From Odontesthes bonariensis (lineage: Eukaryota; Chordata; Actinopteri; Atheriniformes; Atherinopsidae), in contig NC_134522.1 in NCBI RefSeq assembly GCF_027942865.1, forward strand, positions 6,988,849 through 7,052,848: 64,000 nt of DNA, given 5' to 3'. A program made the position numbers and the translations under genes. The notes below the pieces were generated by a model. The model was not told the origin of the DNA. It saw nothing but the letters and a program-made list of their open reading frames with translations, and did no database searches. Shown here in pieces: positions 27,401 to 39,400 of the stretch; position 1 is the first letter of the stretch; each line of letters opens with the position of its first letter.

Positions 27401-30400
27401 TATTATAAAAGCGTTCCAACACAAAAAAATAAAAACATGCAATATAACAAATTATCTGAGTGTCCTAGCCTGCTCCTTCAGGAACAGTGGCAGCATTTTT
27501 TGTAGTTTGTGTGTTTTGCCTTTTAGTGATATTTTAGACTGAAACTACTACGATGAGAAGACAATTCAACTTGGCTGTAAATGCAGGAGTTTTTTAAAAA
27601 TGTATTTTGAAATACATGCTTTTACGTTGAAACAAGTAAAACAGGAAGTAGCGTCGGTTAGCTCCGTGAGCTTCACACAGAGACCGAGGAGCACCTGTAG
27701 CGTGATGTTACCTGCTAGTTTATTTTTATTTTATTACTCCATGCTTCGTGGTGTTTGCTGTAACTGTGTGAATGTGATGCAGAGGAGAAGTGTAAGTTAA
27801 AGAATCCTAGTTCTGACCGTGAAGATTGCCCCTGGGGAATGACTCTGCCGTTGGTTGAGAAGCAGCTAAAGTGGCCAGTATTACTTTGATTATTTATTGG
27901 TACCAGCGACAATGCTAAGAGTGCTATTTCTTTAATGATTACAACAACTAATGTTGTCTTTTACTTTGTTTACTTGACCATTTAGTTATACGGTGTTGAT
28001 GTGGAGTTAATAAACATCTGTGAAAAGAACCGGAGTCTCGCATTGAATCAATGGGCGGCATATTGGCAGAGTTTACAGATGACTTTGGTTCTGTCGACTC
28101 CGCCGTCTGGAAGTGGATCATTTTGGGTCACCACGATTCGGCCACTCATTCGGCTTTCGGCCGAAAGCCGAATGTGGTTTTTTTTTTGCGTTTTCGGCCG
28201 AATATTTTCGGTTGCCGAATATTCGGTGCGCCTCTAGTGTTAACCAAATTACATCTGTCTTTTTTAGAATTACTATGTCACCTGTTTACCTGTGGTCTGT
28301 TTAGCTCACCTGTGTTTTTGGGATTGAAAATGTGATTGTTTATGCCATACTGTGATTTGCAAATGCACTTATTGAAGCTCACAAGTTATTACATATTGGT
28401 CACATAGCTATAAACATTTTGATGATTGGCAGCATGTCTTTCATCACATAATTGTTTAGCCGGACAATTTAAAATGTCACAGCTATTCAATGTAGCACTT
28501 AACAGAGCAGTTAAATGTAATTACAGCATTTCATTGTAATTGGTATTGTGCACATATTTGTTTGTGTTGATTTGTTTAACTTTTCTTTTGTCTGATTTTT
28601 ACTAGCTGTAAAGAGGAGAAATATGAGGAACTTTACCATTTTTTCAATACTAAATAACAAAATAAGAGAAAGGAGGACTAGATTGCTGAAGTTTTAGTAG
28701 TTCAATGAACCTTTTTAAAGTACATCTCAAGTGTCCAATAATATGTAGTCAACAACTGTGATCAATATCTGGGAAAGATCTTTACAGCTTAACTAAGTTA
28801 TTGAAGAGAAAGTGTTACATTTGAAATGAACTCAAACAAGAACATTCTATTACAGAAGTTTTTATTAGAAAGTGAATATAAAGGTGAAATATTATATTTA
28901 CACTATTAACATATTATATACAACTAAAAAATTAGATATTAAGACATAACAGTATGGTCATGTAACATTGAGCAAGACTGATGTAGAAAAGTAATATAAA
29001 AAATAAGTTTTCATAAAGTTCACACATTGTGTTTCAACAATGATTCATGTTCGTGTTCACTGGATCTGATCAAGCGTAATTTTTGATCTTTGCGTCAATC
29101 ACTGGAAATGTACTTTGAGTGGCTTGATAAATATCAAAGATACATAAACCAAAGCAGCCAGGCCACATTGAGCAAGACTAATTTAGAAAAATAAGTGTTA
29201 AACACATGTTGTTACAGAGTTGCCATCTTTGTATTCCAATGTGATGCAGATTTTAGTGTTCCCTGGGTGTAGGATAGTTAATAACTTATCCTTGTGTTTT
29301 CCTCTGAAGTGTTCTTTGAAAGCCTTGCTAAAAGTTCAAAGATACAGAAATGACATCATGGTCAGAAAAGTAACAGTCTGTAACATTGACTTGAGGAGAC
29401 TGGTCTTGGTTGACATACACATGATCAAGCTGACTTCCATAGTCAGTGGTTGGTCCTTGGACTAGTTGTTTGAAGCCTAATTGTTGCATTGCTTTCAGGA
29501 GGTCATGGTTGGGAGCTTGTAGAAGATCTACATTGAAATCACCAAGGATGACAGTTGGTACATTTGTTTGGAGAGATGATAAAAGGGATTGCAACTTTTT
29601 GATTGTTGTAGTAATGGGATTGGATGGAGATCTGTAAATGGTGATTATGAAGATCTGTTTAGAAAAGGCCTTCACTGAAACTGCACTGTATTCCAGGCCT
29701 GTGAGTTTGAATGTCATCTCCTCAGGTGAAATCTCCTGTTTTGCAACAGTCATCACACCACCTCCACGTCCTATTTCAACTGGTCTGTCTGATCTGATGA
29801 CTTAAGAGTTTGGTAGAATTGGTGTTATTTCTTGATAGGGATGCAGGAATGTTTCCACAAAACAGAACACATCTGTTTGTTGAAGGCGGCTGTCCATTTT
29901 TAAGTCCTGCTCATGCATTAAGTAGGATCTGATATTGAGCATCTTGATTTGCAATGCCTGTTTGTCACTTGGGGGAATGGAAATAGGGAAGCACACCACA
30001 TTTTCTTCCTGTCTAAGGCGATCCATTTCGCAGATGACTGTTGGGTTTGTGCGAATGGCTTTTTCATCAAATCCTAGAAGGAAAAGGTTGTTCATGCGTT
30101 TGACGCGACTCAGGGCAACGTATGCCTGGCCTGGCATGAAGGGACGTTTTCCTTGCATGGACACAACAATCTGTTCCATTGTCTTGCCCTGGACCTTGTG
30201 TATGGTGCATCCCCAAGCCAAAGAGAGTAGAAATTGGCTCCTTTTTGCTTCAACAGATCTTCTACCCCAGCCAGCATAAAATTGAACATGTTGTCTTTTG
30301 ATGGGTACTGTGTCTGGAAATGATTGCTTGTATTGGCTGTTAGAGATGGCCTGTTTACCAACACGGCCACTGTCAAATTTAAGCATGATTGTGTGAACAG

Positions 30401-33400
30401 TTGTTCCAGTGCAGTCAATCCCAACAACTGTGCCACAGACTCCATTAGCCAGACCATCTGAGACATGTTAACAGTCACCATTACTCTAGCACCCACTGCT
30501 ACAGACACTGTTTCCCTGAGGCCACCAGTGTCACATGCTTTGGGGGAAATTTCAACATCAATCAGGCCTGTCTGGATGTCCTTTTTGTGATCAATGGCTC
30601 TGATTTCAAAAACTGGGCTGGAGAGTTTCTTCAGATATTCTTTGTTGTGCTCATCAACTTCTTTGTTTGTCTTGAACACATGAAGGGCATTTGCTGGGTA
30701 ACCAGCAGAGTTTTTGGTGATGACTCTTGTTTTGAGAGTGGTGATATCCTCTTCTGTGCAGGAATCTGTCCTGGCCCTCATCAAAAGCTGGGCAAAATCT
30801 TGATCATCTTGTTGTCGCATGCTTTCTGTGAGTTCCATCAACTTGAAGTTCTCCTCCCACAGTGATCCATGTAAACGCGCATAGTGGTCTGATGGGAGGT
30901 CGAAGACATGGTTTTGGCCAAATGTTTCATCATACCACACAGACAGAACCGGCGCGTGTTTAATAAGTTAAACTTACACGTTGTCTCCTTTGTCTGCGGC
31001 GCGCTGCTCTCCTTTCTTCCTTCATGAAATGAAAAAGTATCGTCTCCTGACTCTCTCTGTGAGCTCTTCCAGCCTCGATATTAGACGCCTGATGTTATTG
31101 TCCATGATTAATATCACCATCATGCAGACCATGAACACGGTGGCCTCCTGGCTCTCCATATTAGCTTCTTTGTGGTGTTTTTTCTTCTCTCGGGTTTTGT
31201 TTTGTTCCGTTTTGTTGTTGAATGTGGCGCTAAACGGCTAACGGCTAACACGTCACTGACGCGGACGGCTGCGCGCGGCGCATCAGTCCCGACTCATGTG
31301 CGAATGCACACTGAAACAGTTCCGCTGGGGAAGGACAGTTATCAGAACGAAATTCGAGTAGGACAGTTCTGATAACTACTCTGTCCGAAAGCGTATATCT
31401 CTACGGACCAATCAGAGCTTGCATGTGGCAGTGTTTAAATGGGTCCTGAAGGAAACTCTTGCAAAATAACAGTTCCGTGTTCAGAAAACTTCCGTACCGT
31501 GTGTATTCTGCGTGGAAATGCGTGTACCGAACCGTGACCCCCGTGCCGTGACGGTTCGGTACGAATACATATACCGTGCCAGCCCTAGCCCCAACCATAG
31601 ACACTTCATCTATAATTAGGAGCTTCAGTTTTCCCAAGCGAGAGCGGAGTGTATTCAGTTTTTCACTGCCTGCAGCTTGGTACTGCTTTTGCCTTTTTGG
31701 TCCACAGGTAAATCCAAGGGCGGAATGAAGTGTCATGCCCTCAACGTAAATGCTGCTGTTCCGGTGAATGCAGTTAGCAGTACAGGAAGTTCATCAGGAT
31801 GAAAATGTCCAGAGAGTGGTTTCAGAAGCTTCAATGTTTCATAGTGTATGAGCTTGATGATGTGACTTTTCCCCACTCCTCCAGGACCACTGAGAAAGAC
31901 TTTGTACTGTGGCATGGGTTGGTTATTTTTCAGGGCAAAGATTGCATCTTTGCACCATCTTCTGTGAAACATAACAGCTTCCATTTGCTTGTTGTTTGGT
32001 GACCGCATCATGGCTCTATACTCTTCAGGGCTCATTAGCACCTTACTCAGCTCTGCTGTGAAACGAGCGTGAAGTTCCGACTGATGATTTGAAGTTGAAT
32101 CCTGGGTTAGGTCAACATTGATTAGTTGATCTTCCTGTGGGAGGTCCCTTTCTTGAACAATGCCTTCATCTTGTTGTTCTGCCCGCTGGAATTCCACACT
32201 TGGTACTAACTGATCCCAGGCATCTTCTGGAGGACCCATCCTTTGGAAGTCCTCATATGCTTTGTCCACTTGATCAGCATTCACACTGAACATTGCTTCA
32301 TTTGTATGAACAATGTTTTTGACATGTTCATAGTGTTGTTGGTAGGAGGGGAAGTTGCCTTGTAAGTCAGCCACCTCATCTCGCCAGGGGTAGTACAGCA
32401 TGAGCAGGTTCATGTACTTGTCTTCCCCTTCCTTTTTTTCTTTATGAAACCTGATAATGCAGTGATGTTGTCGCTTTTTCATGTATCCCAGGCCATTACG
32501 CAGAGTGATAACTGTAGGGAGTCTGTTGACAGCTTCAGAGTCATTGCCATTATCAGCATTGTTACTGCCATGTAACACATCAGGGACATGGTCTGTGGCT
32601 TCTTCTGGAGAGTTTTGTCTTCCAGTTGTGTATGTTGCTGAGAATTCGGCGAGGGACATGTCTTTCAATTCGTCTGGTCGAGCAGCATACCTGCAGGTGA
32701 AAAGTAAATACATGATATCATGTACATGAACATATCAGCAACTCCCTGGACTGTCAAGTTGTCTGCCCATGCACCATGTCTTAGTGCATCAATATATGTA
32801 CCAAATGTTCTTTTCTGCTGCTGAATTCGAGTCTTGAGTTCAATTGATTGAGGAGGACTGTTGCTGAGTTGCAGAAAGCTACTGTAGTGTTGTTTGAAAG
32901 GTGATATCTCAAGGTAGTCAATGAGCCTTTGACGTATGTCAGGTCCGCTGAAGTACTGCATTCCAACTGAAGAAAGGGATGCAGAGACTGCATGAAAGAA
33001 GCAGTTACCATACCCGGGAACTTGTTTTATCTGCAAATTTTGTCTTTTTGCCAAATGTGCTAGAATGGCGTAATTATCTGCAGTTGGCAGGGGTGACATG
33101 GGAGCAGGTGATGTTACCTTATACCCTTCCATATTCTCAGTCCCGTCCTTGGCTATTGTCTGCCACAAATCTGGGTCCTGGTTTTCCCACATGTTTTCCC
33201 AATCTGAGCAGATATCAATGTCCTTATAGAGAGGGTTGTTTTGTTTCAACCAGACGAGTGCCTCCATCACCCTTTTTGGTCTAACATATTCATGCATGTA
33301 ATGTCCTTTGTAACAGAGTTTTCTCTTTAGCTTCAGAGCCACAACTTCTGCTGTATTGGGAAGCCTTGGCAGCAAAGAAACAAACGGTTGCAACTTGGAT

Positions 33401-36400
33401 GGGACATTTTCTGCACTACCGTGGATGGCCTGTCCTCCTTTTGGAAGTCCCACAAGCTTCATAAAAGGGATTCTTTGACTGATCAGTCGCTGCTCCAAAG
33501 GCCTTAGGTCAGCTAATGCTGGTGGTATTTCATCAAGTGCCAAACCATTCAGCCATGATTGGATAGGGAGCTTTCCACGTTTCATTGTGTGATGACAAGT
33601 TTTTACACACCCATGATTTGCCATGGGTTAGCATTGTGCTGCCTGATGCGATCATATCCTGAATTACTTCGTTATTGTTGGGATATTTGTCAGCTTTCAA
33701 TTCCACAACACAGCGGTAATGCAGGCGGTGGCAACAAGCATAAATAGGGCCTTCTGCTATCTTAGACTTGAAAACAGATGCACATTCATCAACACTCAAG
33801 TCTTTCTTGTGTGCTCTACGATCTTGGGATCTCTTTTTCTCTTTCAGCCGACGAGTGTCAGCATCTTCAAAGGTTTCCTGCCTCAGATGACGCATTCGCT
33901 TTCGCTCTCTTACCTTGGCACGCCGATTGTCAGCAGCCTCTGTCGGCTCCTGTTGCCTCTGTCGACGTTTTTGAGCTCTTGCTGCAGCACGCCGATTGTC
34001 TGCAGCCTCTGTCGACTCCTGTTGCCTTTGTCGACGTTTTTGAGCTCTTGCTAAAGCACGTCGATTGTCTGCAGCCTCTGTCGACTCCTGTTGCCTCTGT
34101 CGACGTTTTTGAGCTCTTGCTGCAGCACGTCGATTGTCTGCAGCCTCTGTCGACTCCTGTTGCCTCTGTCTACGTTTTTGAGCTCTTGCTGCAGCACGCC
34201 GATTGTCTGCAGCCTCTGTCGACTCCTGTTGCCTCAGCCGACGCATTCGAGCTCTTGCCGCAGCGCGGTGATTGTCTGCAGCCTCTGTCGACTCAGTTTG
34301 CCTCTGTTGATGTTTTTGAGCTCTGTCTGCAGCACGGCGTTTGTCTGCAGCTTCTGTCGACTCCTGTTGCCTCAGCCGACGCATTCGAGCTCTTGCCGCA
34401 GCACGGCGTTTGTCAGCAACCTCTGTGGACTCATTCTGCGTCCGTTGACCCATTTGTGCTGTTGTTGAATCAAAGAGCACCTCAGCACCCTTGCTGCTAT
34501 AGTCCTGCTTTTTTCTGTAATGCGTTGTTGTCTCTGGTGTCGTCATTATTACATACTTATAGATTTGATCCGTGGCATGATTGTCAACTTAATCTGTTTG
34601 AATAAAATCAAAGAAAAGTAATCAGTAACAGTAACTGATCCACATGTACATTTTTAAACATTAGGTTGAAATGCATTTAGAGTCAGCCTACCTTAAGATG
34701 TTACATGTACAATAAAAAAAAAAAAAAAAAAAAACAGCCTATAGCCTAGTAATTAGCAATTAGCAAACAATAGTACGGAATTGCATATCTAACCCCCTTA
34801 AAGTGATACTCCGGAGTAGATTCAACCTGGGGTCATTTGAACTGTGATATCTAGCCAAGTAGCCCACCCGAAGTTTTTTCGATATTGGCTGAACATCAGC
34901 TGAGTTACTGAGTTATCCCGAATAGCTTCGTACAAGGGTTAATGGATCCTGGTCCGCATCTCCAAAATTACCACACTAAAATCACATGTCATGACACCAA
35001 ACTTCTACAGTAGTACAAATATGGTCTGTACTCACAAAGTGATGCATTTGGAAGTTTGAAAATAGTCCAGGAGTTTATTATTATCAACACAAGCCTGATA
35101 GCTTCTCTGCAGCTAAAGCTGCGTCGACGTCACTTCAGGGAGCTGGGAGCTTCAAAGTAAGATGAGGGTTGATCTACTACTGTAGACAAAGTATATGCTA
35201 TATTCTACATGTTTTTTATGAATTTTTATGTTGTAGAGTTGTGAAGTTATTTTATCAATGGAGAAACTGAGCAGCCTTGCTTTGTTGTCTACAGTAGTAG
35301 ATCCACCCTCATCTTATTTTGAAGCTCCCAGCTCTCTGAAGTGACGTCGACCCAGCTTTAGCTGCAGAGAAGCAATTAGGCTTGTGTTGACAGTAATAAA
35401 CTCCTGGACTATTTTCAAACTTCCAAATGCATCACTTTGTGAGTACAGACCATATTTGTACTACTGTAGAAGTTTGGTGTCATGGCATGTGATTTTAGTG
35501 TGGTAATTTTGGAGATGCGGACCAGGATCCATTAACCCTTGTACGAAGCTATTCGGGATAACTCAGTAACTCAGCTGATGTTCAGCAAATATCGAAAAAA
35601 CTGCGGGTGGGCTACTTGGCTGGATATCACGGTTCAAATGACCCCAGGTTGTATCTACTCCGAACTATCACTTTAATGGATGCAACAATAGGATTATTTC
35701 ACACCACTTTAACACATGTCCACGCACTTGCATCTGAAAATATTCTGAAAATGTTACGTAGTGGTACGTAGACATTTAAAAGAAATGACTGAAATGTCCT
35801 TTTAAGAAAGAGTTATCCTTTCCAAGTTTTACACTGTTTTATAGGAGGAAAGGGGTGTTGATGTTGTCCATTGTTTTCAAGGCCATAGCGTAACAGCTCA
35901 ACAATATAGAAGGCATAGGCCTATATGTTGTACATGAAAAGGTGTAGTCTGCAGCAAAATGTTCTGTTTGCCCTGATGATCCCACATCTTCACAGAATTC
36001 CCTAAAAATTGTTCATCATTTTATTGCATTATGTTGCTGTGCTCTGTTGAGGCCTTCAGAAGACATATTTGTAATCAACATAGGCTCTTTGTGCTCTGTT
36101 CTTATTGTTAATCGTAGAAACACTTTCATAAAAGTTAGTCAGACTTATTATAGAAGAAGTTCCATCATAGTCTGAACAGAAGACCTCTGAAATGTGAGAA
36201 ATCATTCTCAATGCCATTTTCATAGCACTGAAATACCTTGTGGGAATGTACACATTTTCACAATTTTATCCTGAAAGCGCCACAATCTCTTCATTTTCAA
36301 GATTTACATTTACAAGTGTTATGCACCTGTTTGTTTGTCATTTTACACTATGTAAAGACAATGTCACCATTGGCATTAATGTCTTTGGAAACAAGTCTTG

Positions 36401-39400
36401 GCTTTAACCAATGGAGGGAGCCACCTAAAACATGGTTAACTAGAAATGCACTCAGAGTGCAGACCTCCACCAAGGAAGCTTTGTTTTATAAGCGCATTTT
36501 TTTTTTATCCACCCATATATTGTAGTGAATGGTCTGAAACAATCACAGATGGCTGCGAAGGTGTGGCCTACCTGTGGATAGCGAGCCATGTATGGACATA
36601 CGTTCCTGATGTGGGCTACTTGTTCTTTGGCGCTGTCAGCAGAAGAGGCATTCCCTTCTCCCTATTCATTATTGAACAGCAGTGTTCGCCGTTATTATTA
36701 ATTATTATTATTCTTATTATAATGTTTTGTCGGGAAGCAGTGTTCGCCGTTATTATTACGCTATATGCAGTTATGCACACTGGCTTGCCGTGCAAGTAAA
36801 TCCGCGCACTATGCATTCTGTCTGGCTTTGGGCACGCTATATGCAGTTATGCACACTGGCTTGTCGTTGCAATCTTTTGTTGTGCTAATTACAGCAAATC
36901 CTTGCAATATGCATTCAATCCGCGCACTATGAATTCTGTCTGGCTTTGGCCCCTTCAGGTCGCGCCACCTTGTGGCAGGTCGCAAGATTGCAGCACGAAC
37001 AGACGAACATCCAGACAAACATCCAGACAAACTCGGGCGAGCACATAACCTCCTGGGCGGAGGTAATGATGGCTATTTTTTTTCATAGCATAAAAGAAAA
37101 AGAATGAGGTGCATAAAACGCAGAAAATCGATATTTTCAAAATGAAAATGTCATTGTCACTTAGGCTTCAGGAAAAAAATGTAGAAAAGGAAAACATATG
37201 TGCACATTTCCACAAGATATTTGGGTGCTCTGGAAAATACGTTGTAAAAAAATATTTCCAGATTTAAAAAAGATGTAAAAATACAACAATATAATAACTT
37301 TGAGGGACATTGGTTGGATCATGTAGCAAACATGAGCATTTTGCAGCACACTACATCCACTGAAGAAGGCCCTACCAGCATCCTACCGCATGTTGTAGGT
37401 AGGCATAGAGCTGTTACGCTATCCCTTTGAGAACTTTTCAGGAAAAAAAAAAAAAAAAAAACAATGGCTGAGCAACACCAAGACCCCCCTCCCCCATAAA
37501 ACGATCTGTAAATTGAAAAAGGATTCCACTTCACTGAAATGAGATTTCAGTCCTTTGGATTTCAAAGGAGCATGGACATAAGTTCAGAATGGTTAGACGC
37601 AAGTGCGTAAAGATTTGTTCAATTGGCGTGGAATGAGCCAATTATAATAGGCCTAGGCTAATAATCAACTCACCTTTTCAAATTAAGGAATGTTCCGATA
37701 ACCACCGGGGATTAACGTCGTAATCCACCACGTCCGAGAGAAAGCGATGCGTCTGCTTAAACTTGTGCATAGATTCAGCTGGCTCGTGTTCCGATTGAAA
37801 AGGTTTACAAAGTTAAGATGCTATCTTTCAGATGCGACTTCTCAGAAACGGCAAAGGCGGCTTCCATTTGTGTTTACCTTCCCCCCTGCGCAGTTAGTGT
37901 AACCTTTCCCCCTGCGCACCCCCTCCTAGCCCTCCCTCAACGACAACGAAACAACCAAGCCCAGAACATGTTAAATGTTTTTTTTATTATGATTATTTAA
38001 ATGAAAGTTGTGTCACAAATATGTCCTGGAGTGACTGGTATGTTTGTTAACTGCTCTATAAAATATAGCCAACAGAGATTGATATAATCTCCTATGAAAA
38101 ATTTGTTGTGTCACAAATATGACCTGGAAATAGGCCTAATGGTAGGTTTGGTAACTGCTCTATAAAAAAATATGGAGTGATTGATAGAAAGCCCTATGAT
38201 CAATTCAAAGCAAACATCGTTGTCAAGCTAAAGTGTCACATCCCTCTCAGAATCCCACCCTTTGTTTTATAAGCGCATTTTTTTTATCCACCCATATATT
38301 GTAGTGAATGGTCTGAAACAATCACAGATGGCTGCGAAGGTGTGGCCTAAATTTGATTTGATGTGGATAGCGAGCCATGTATGGACATACGTTCCTGATG
38401 TGGGCTACTTGTTCTTTGGCACTGTCAGCAGAAGAGGCATTCCCTTCTCCCTATTCATTATTGAACAGCAGTGTTCGCCGTTATTAATTATTATTATAAT
38501 GTTTTGTCGGGAAGCAGTGTTCGCCGTTATTATTACGCTATATGCAGTTATGCACAGTGGGTTGCCGTTGCAATCTTTTGTTGTGCTAATTACAGCAAAT
38601 CCGTGCAATATGCATTCTGTCTGGCTTTGGCTCAGTTTGGCTTTGGCACCTTGAGGTCGCGCCACCTTGTGGCAGGTCGCAAGATTGCAGCACGAACAGA
38701 CGAACATCCAGACAAACTCGGGCGAGCACATAACCTCCTGGGCGGAGGTAACAAGTACCAAGCTCTGAGGAGCTGGTCCATGATTAAATCCATCTGCATT
38801 TGAAAAGCACAAGCTGCCCTTCAACCTCTCAGACAGATTTATTCATGTGGTAACACCCACGTCTTTTCTGTGCATTTAGGCTGATATAACTGCTCATAAC
38901 CTCAATATTACCTCCAATGGAGCAGAAATATCAATAAAATAAATCAAGCTGCCCTTACATGGACAACTTCTGATCAAATCAATAGTCAAATCAGATTAAA
39001 AATCAGACCGATCAGATCCTGCTCAGTCAGAGTGAACCTTTGGAAACCTTCTGATAATCTGCTTTCACTCGAGTTGGAATAAGTATATTCTTTCTGACTG
39101 CTCAAACCACGTGGGGTAAGGACAAGGGCGTCAGTTTGGTTTTAGAAGTGGTGGGGACAAAAAACGTAATGCATTCTATGCCCCCCACGGACCACCCACC
39201 ATCCAGCACATTAAAAAGTAACGCATTCTAGATCTATTCCAGCGTCATGTTTAATAAGCTGCCCTTTTTTTGATGAACGCATACAGAGTTTATAAATGAT
39301 ATCCTTTAATTTCATGTTTCCATATCATTAGGATCTGATTCGAAATTATGTATTTATTCATGAATTAATTACTGTTAATTAATTACGCTACTGTACTGTT

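Larger units (their letters stand above)
29328..34546 (-). mobile_element. Helentron-type Helitron (damaged) with OTU, PIF1-like helicase and endonuclease domains
   Basis: Rolling-circle transposon in zmym4 intron 1. Reading from 34546 leftward: a 23-residue basic repeat array; a DUF6570-like zinc-binding part (33812-33533); a Helitron_like/Rep region; an OTU-type cysteine protease part with GYGNCFFHAVSASLSSVG (about 33015-32965); YAARPDELKDMSLAEF; PIF1 helicase with LSGPGGVGKSHIIKL (Walker A, about 31900) and KLLIIDEVSMVGA (Walker B, about 31610); AWGCTIHKVQGKTM and AYVALSRVKRM (30210-30100); and a fused EEP endonuclease with VILGDFNVDL and SDHDVI. Breaks: frameshifts near 33625, 32700 and 30455, a stop at 29802, and a hAT piece in the helicase. 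True ends not found. Confidence 0.9.

Noticed and set aside
33778-34605. 275-residue plus-strand open frame with Cys/Leu repeats
   Set aside because: Antisense shadow of the Helentron 69-bp coding repeat; the minus frame has the recognisable protein.
36478-38751. LTR retrotransposon with two LTRs
   Set aside because: The direct repeats lack TG/CA ends, a primer-binding site and any gag-pol between them, and other copies occur singly and inverted.
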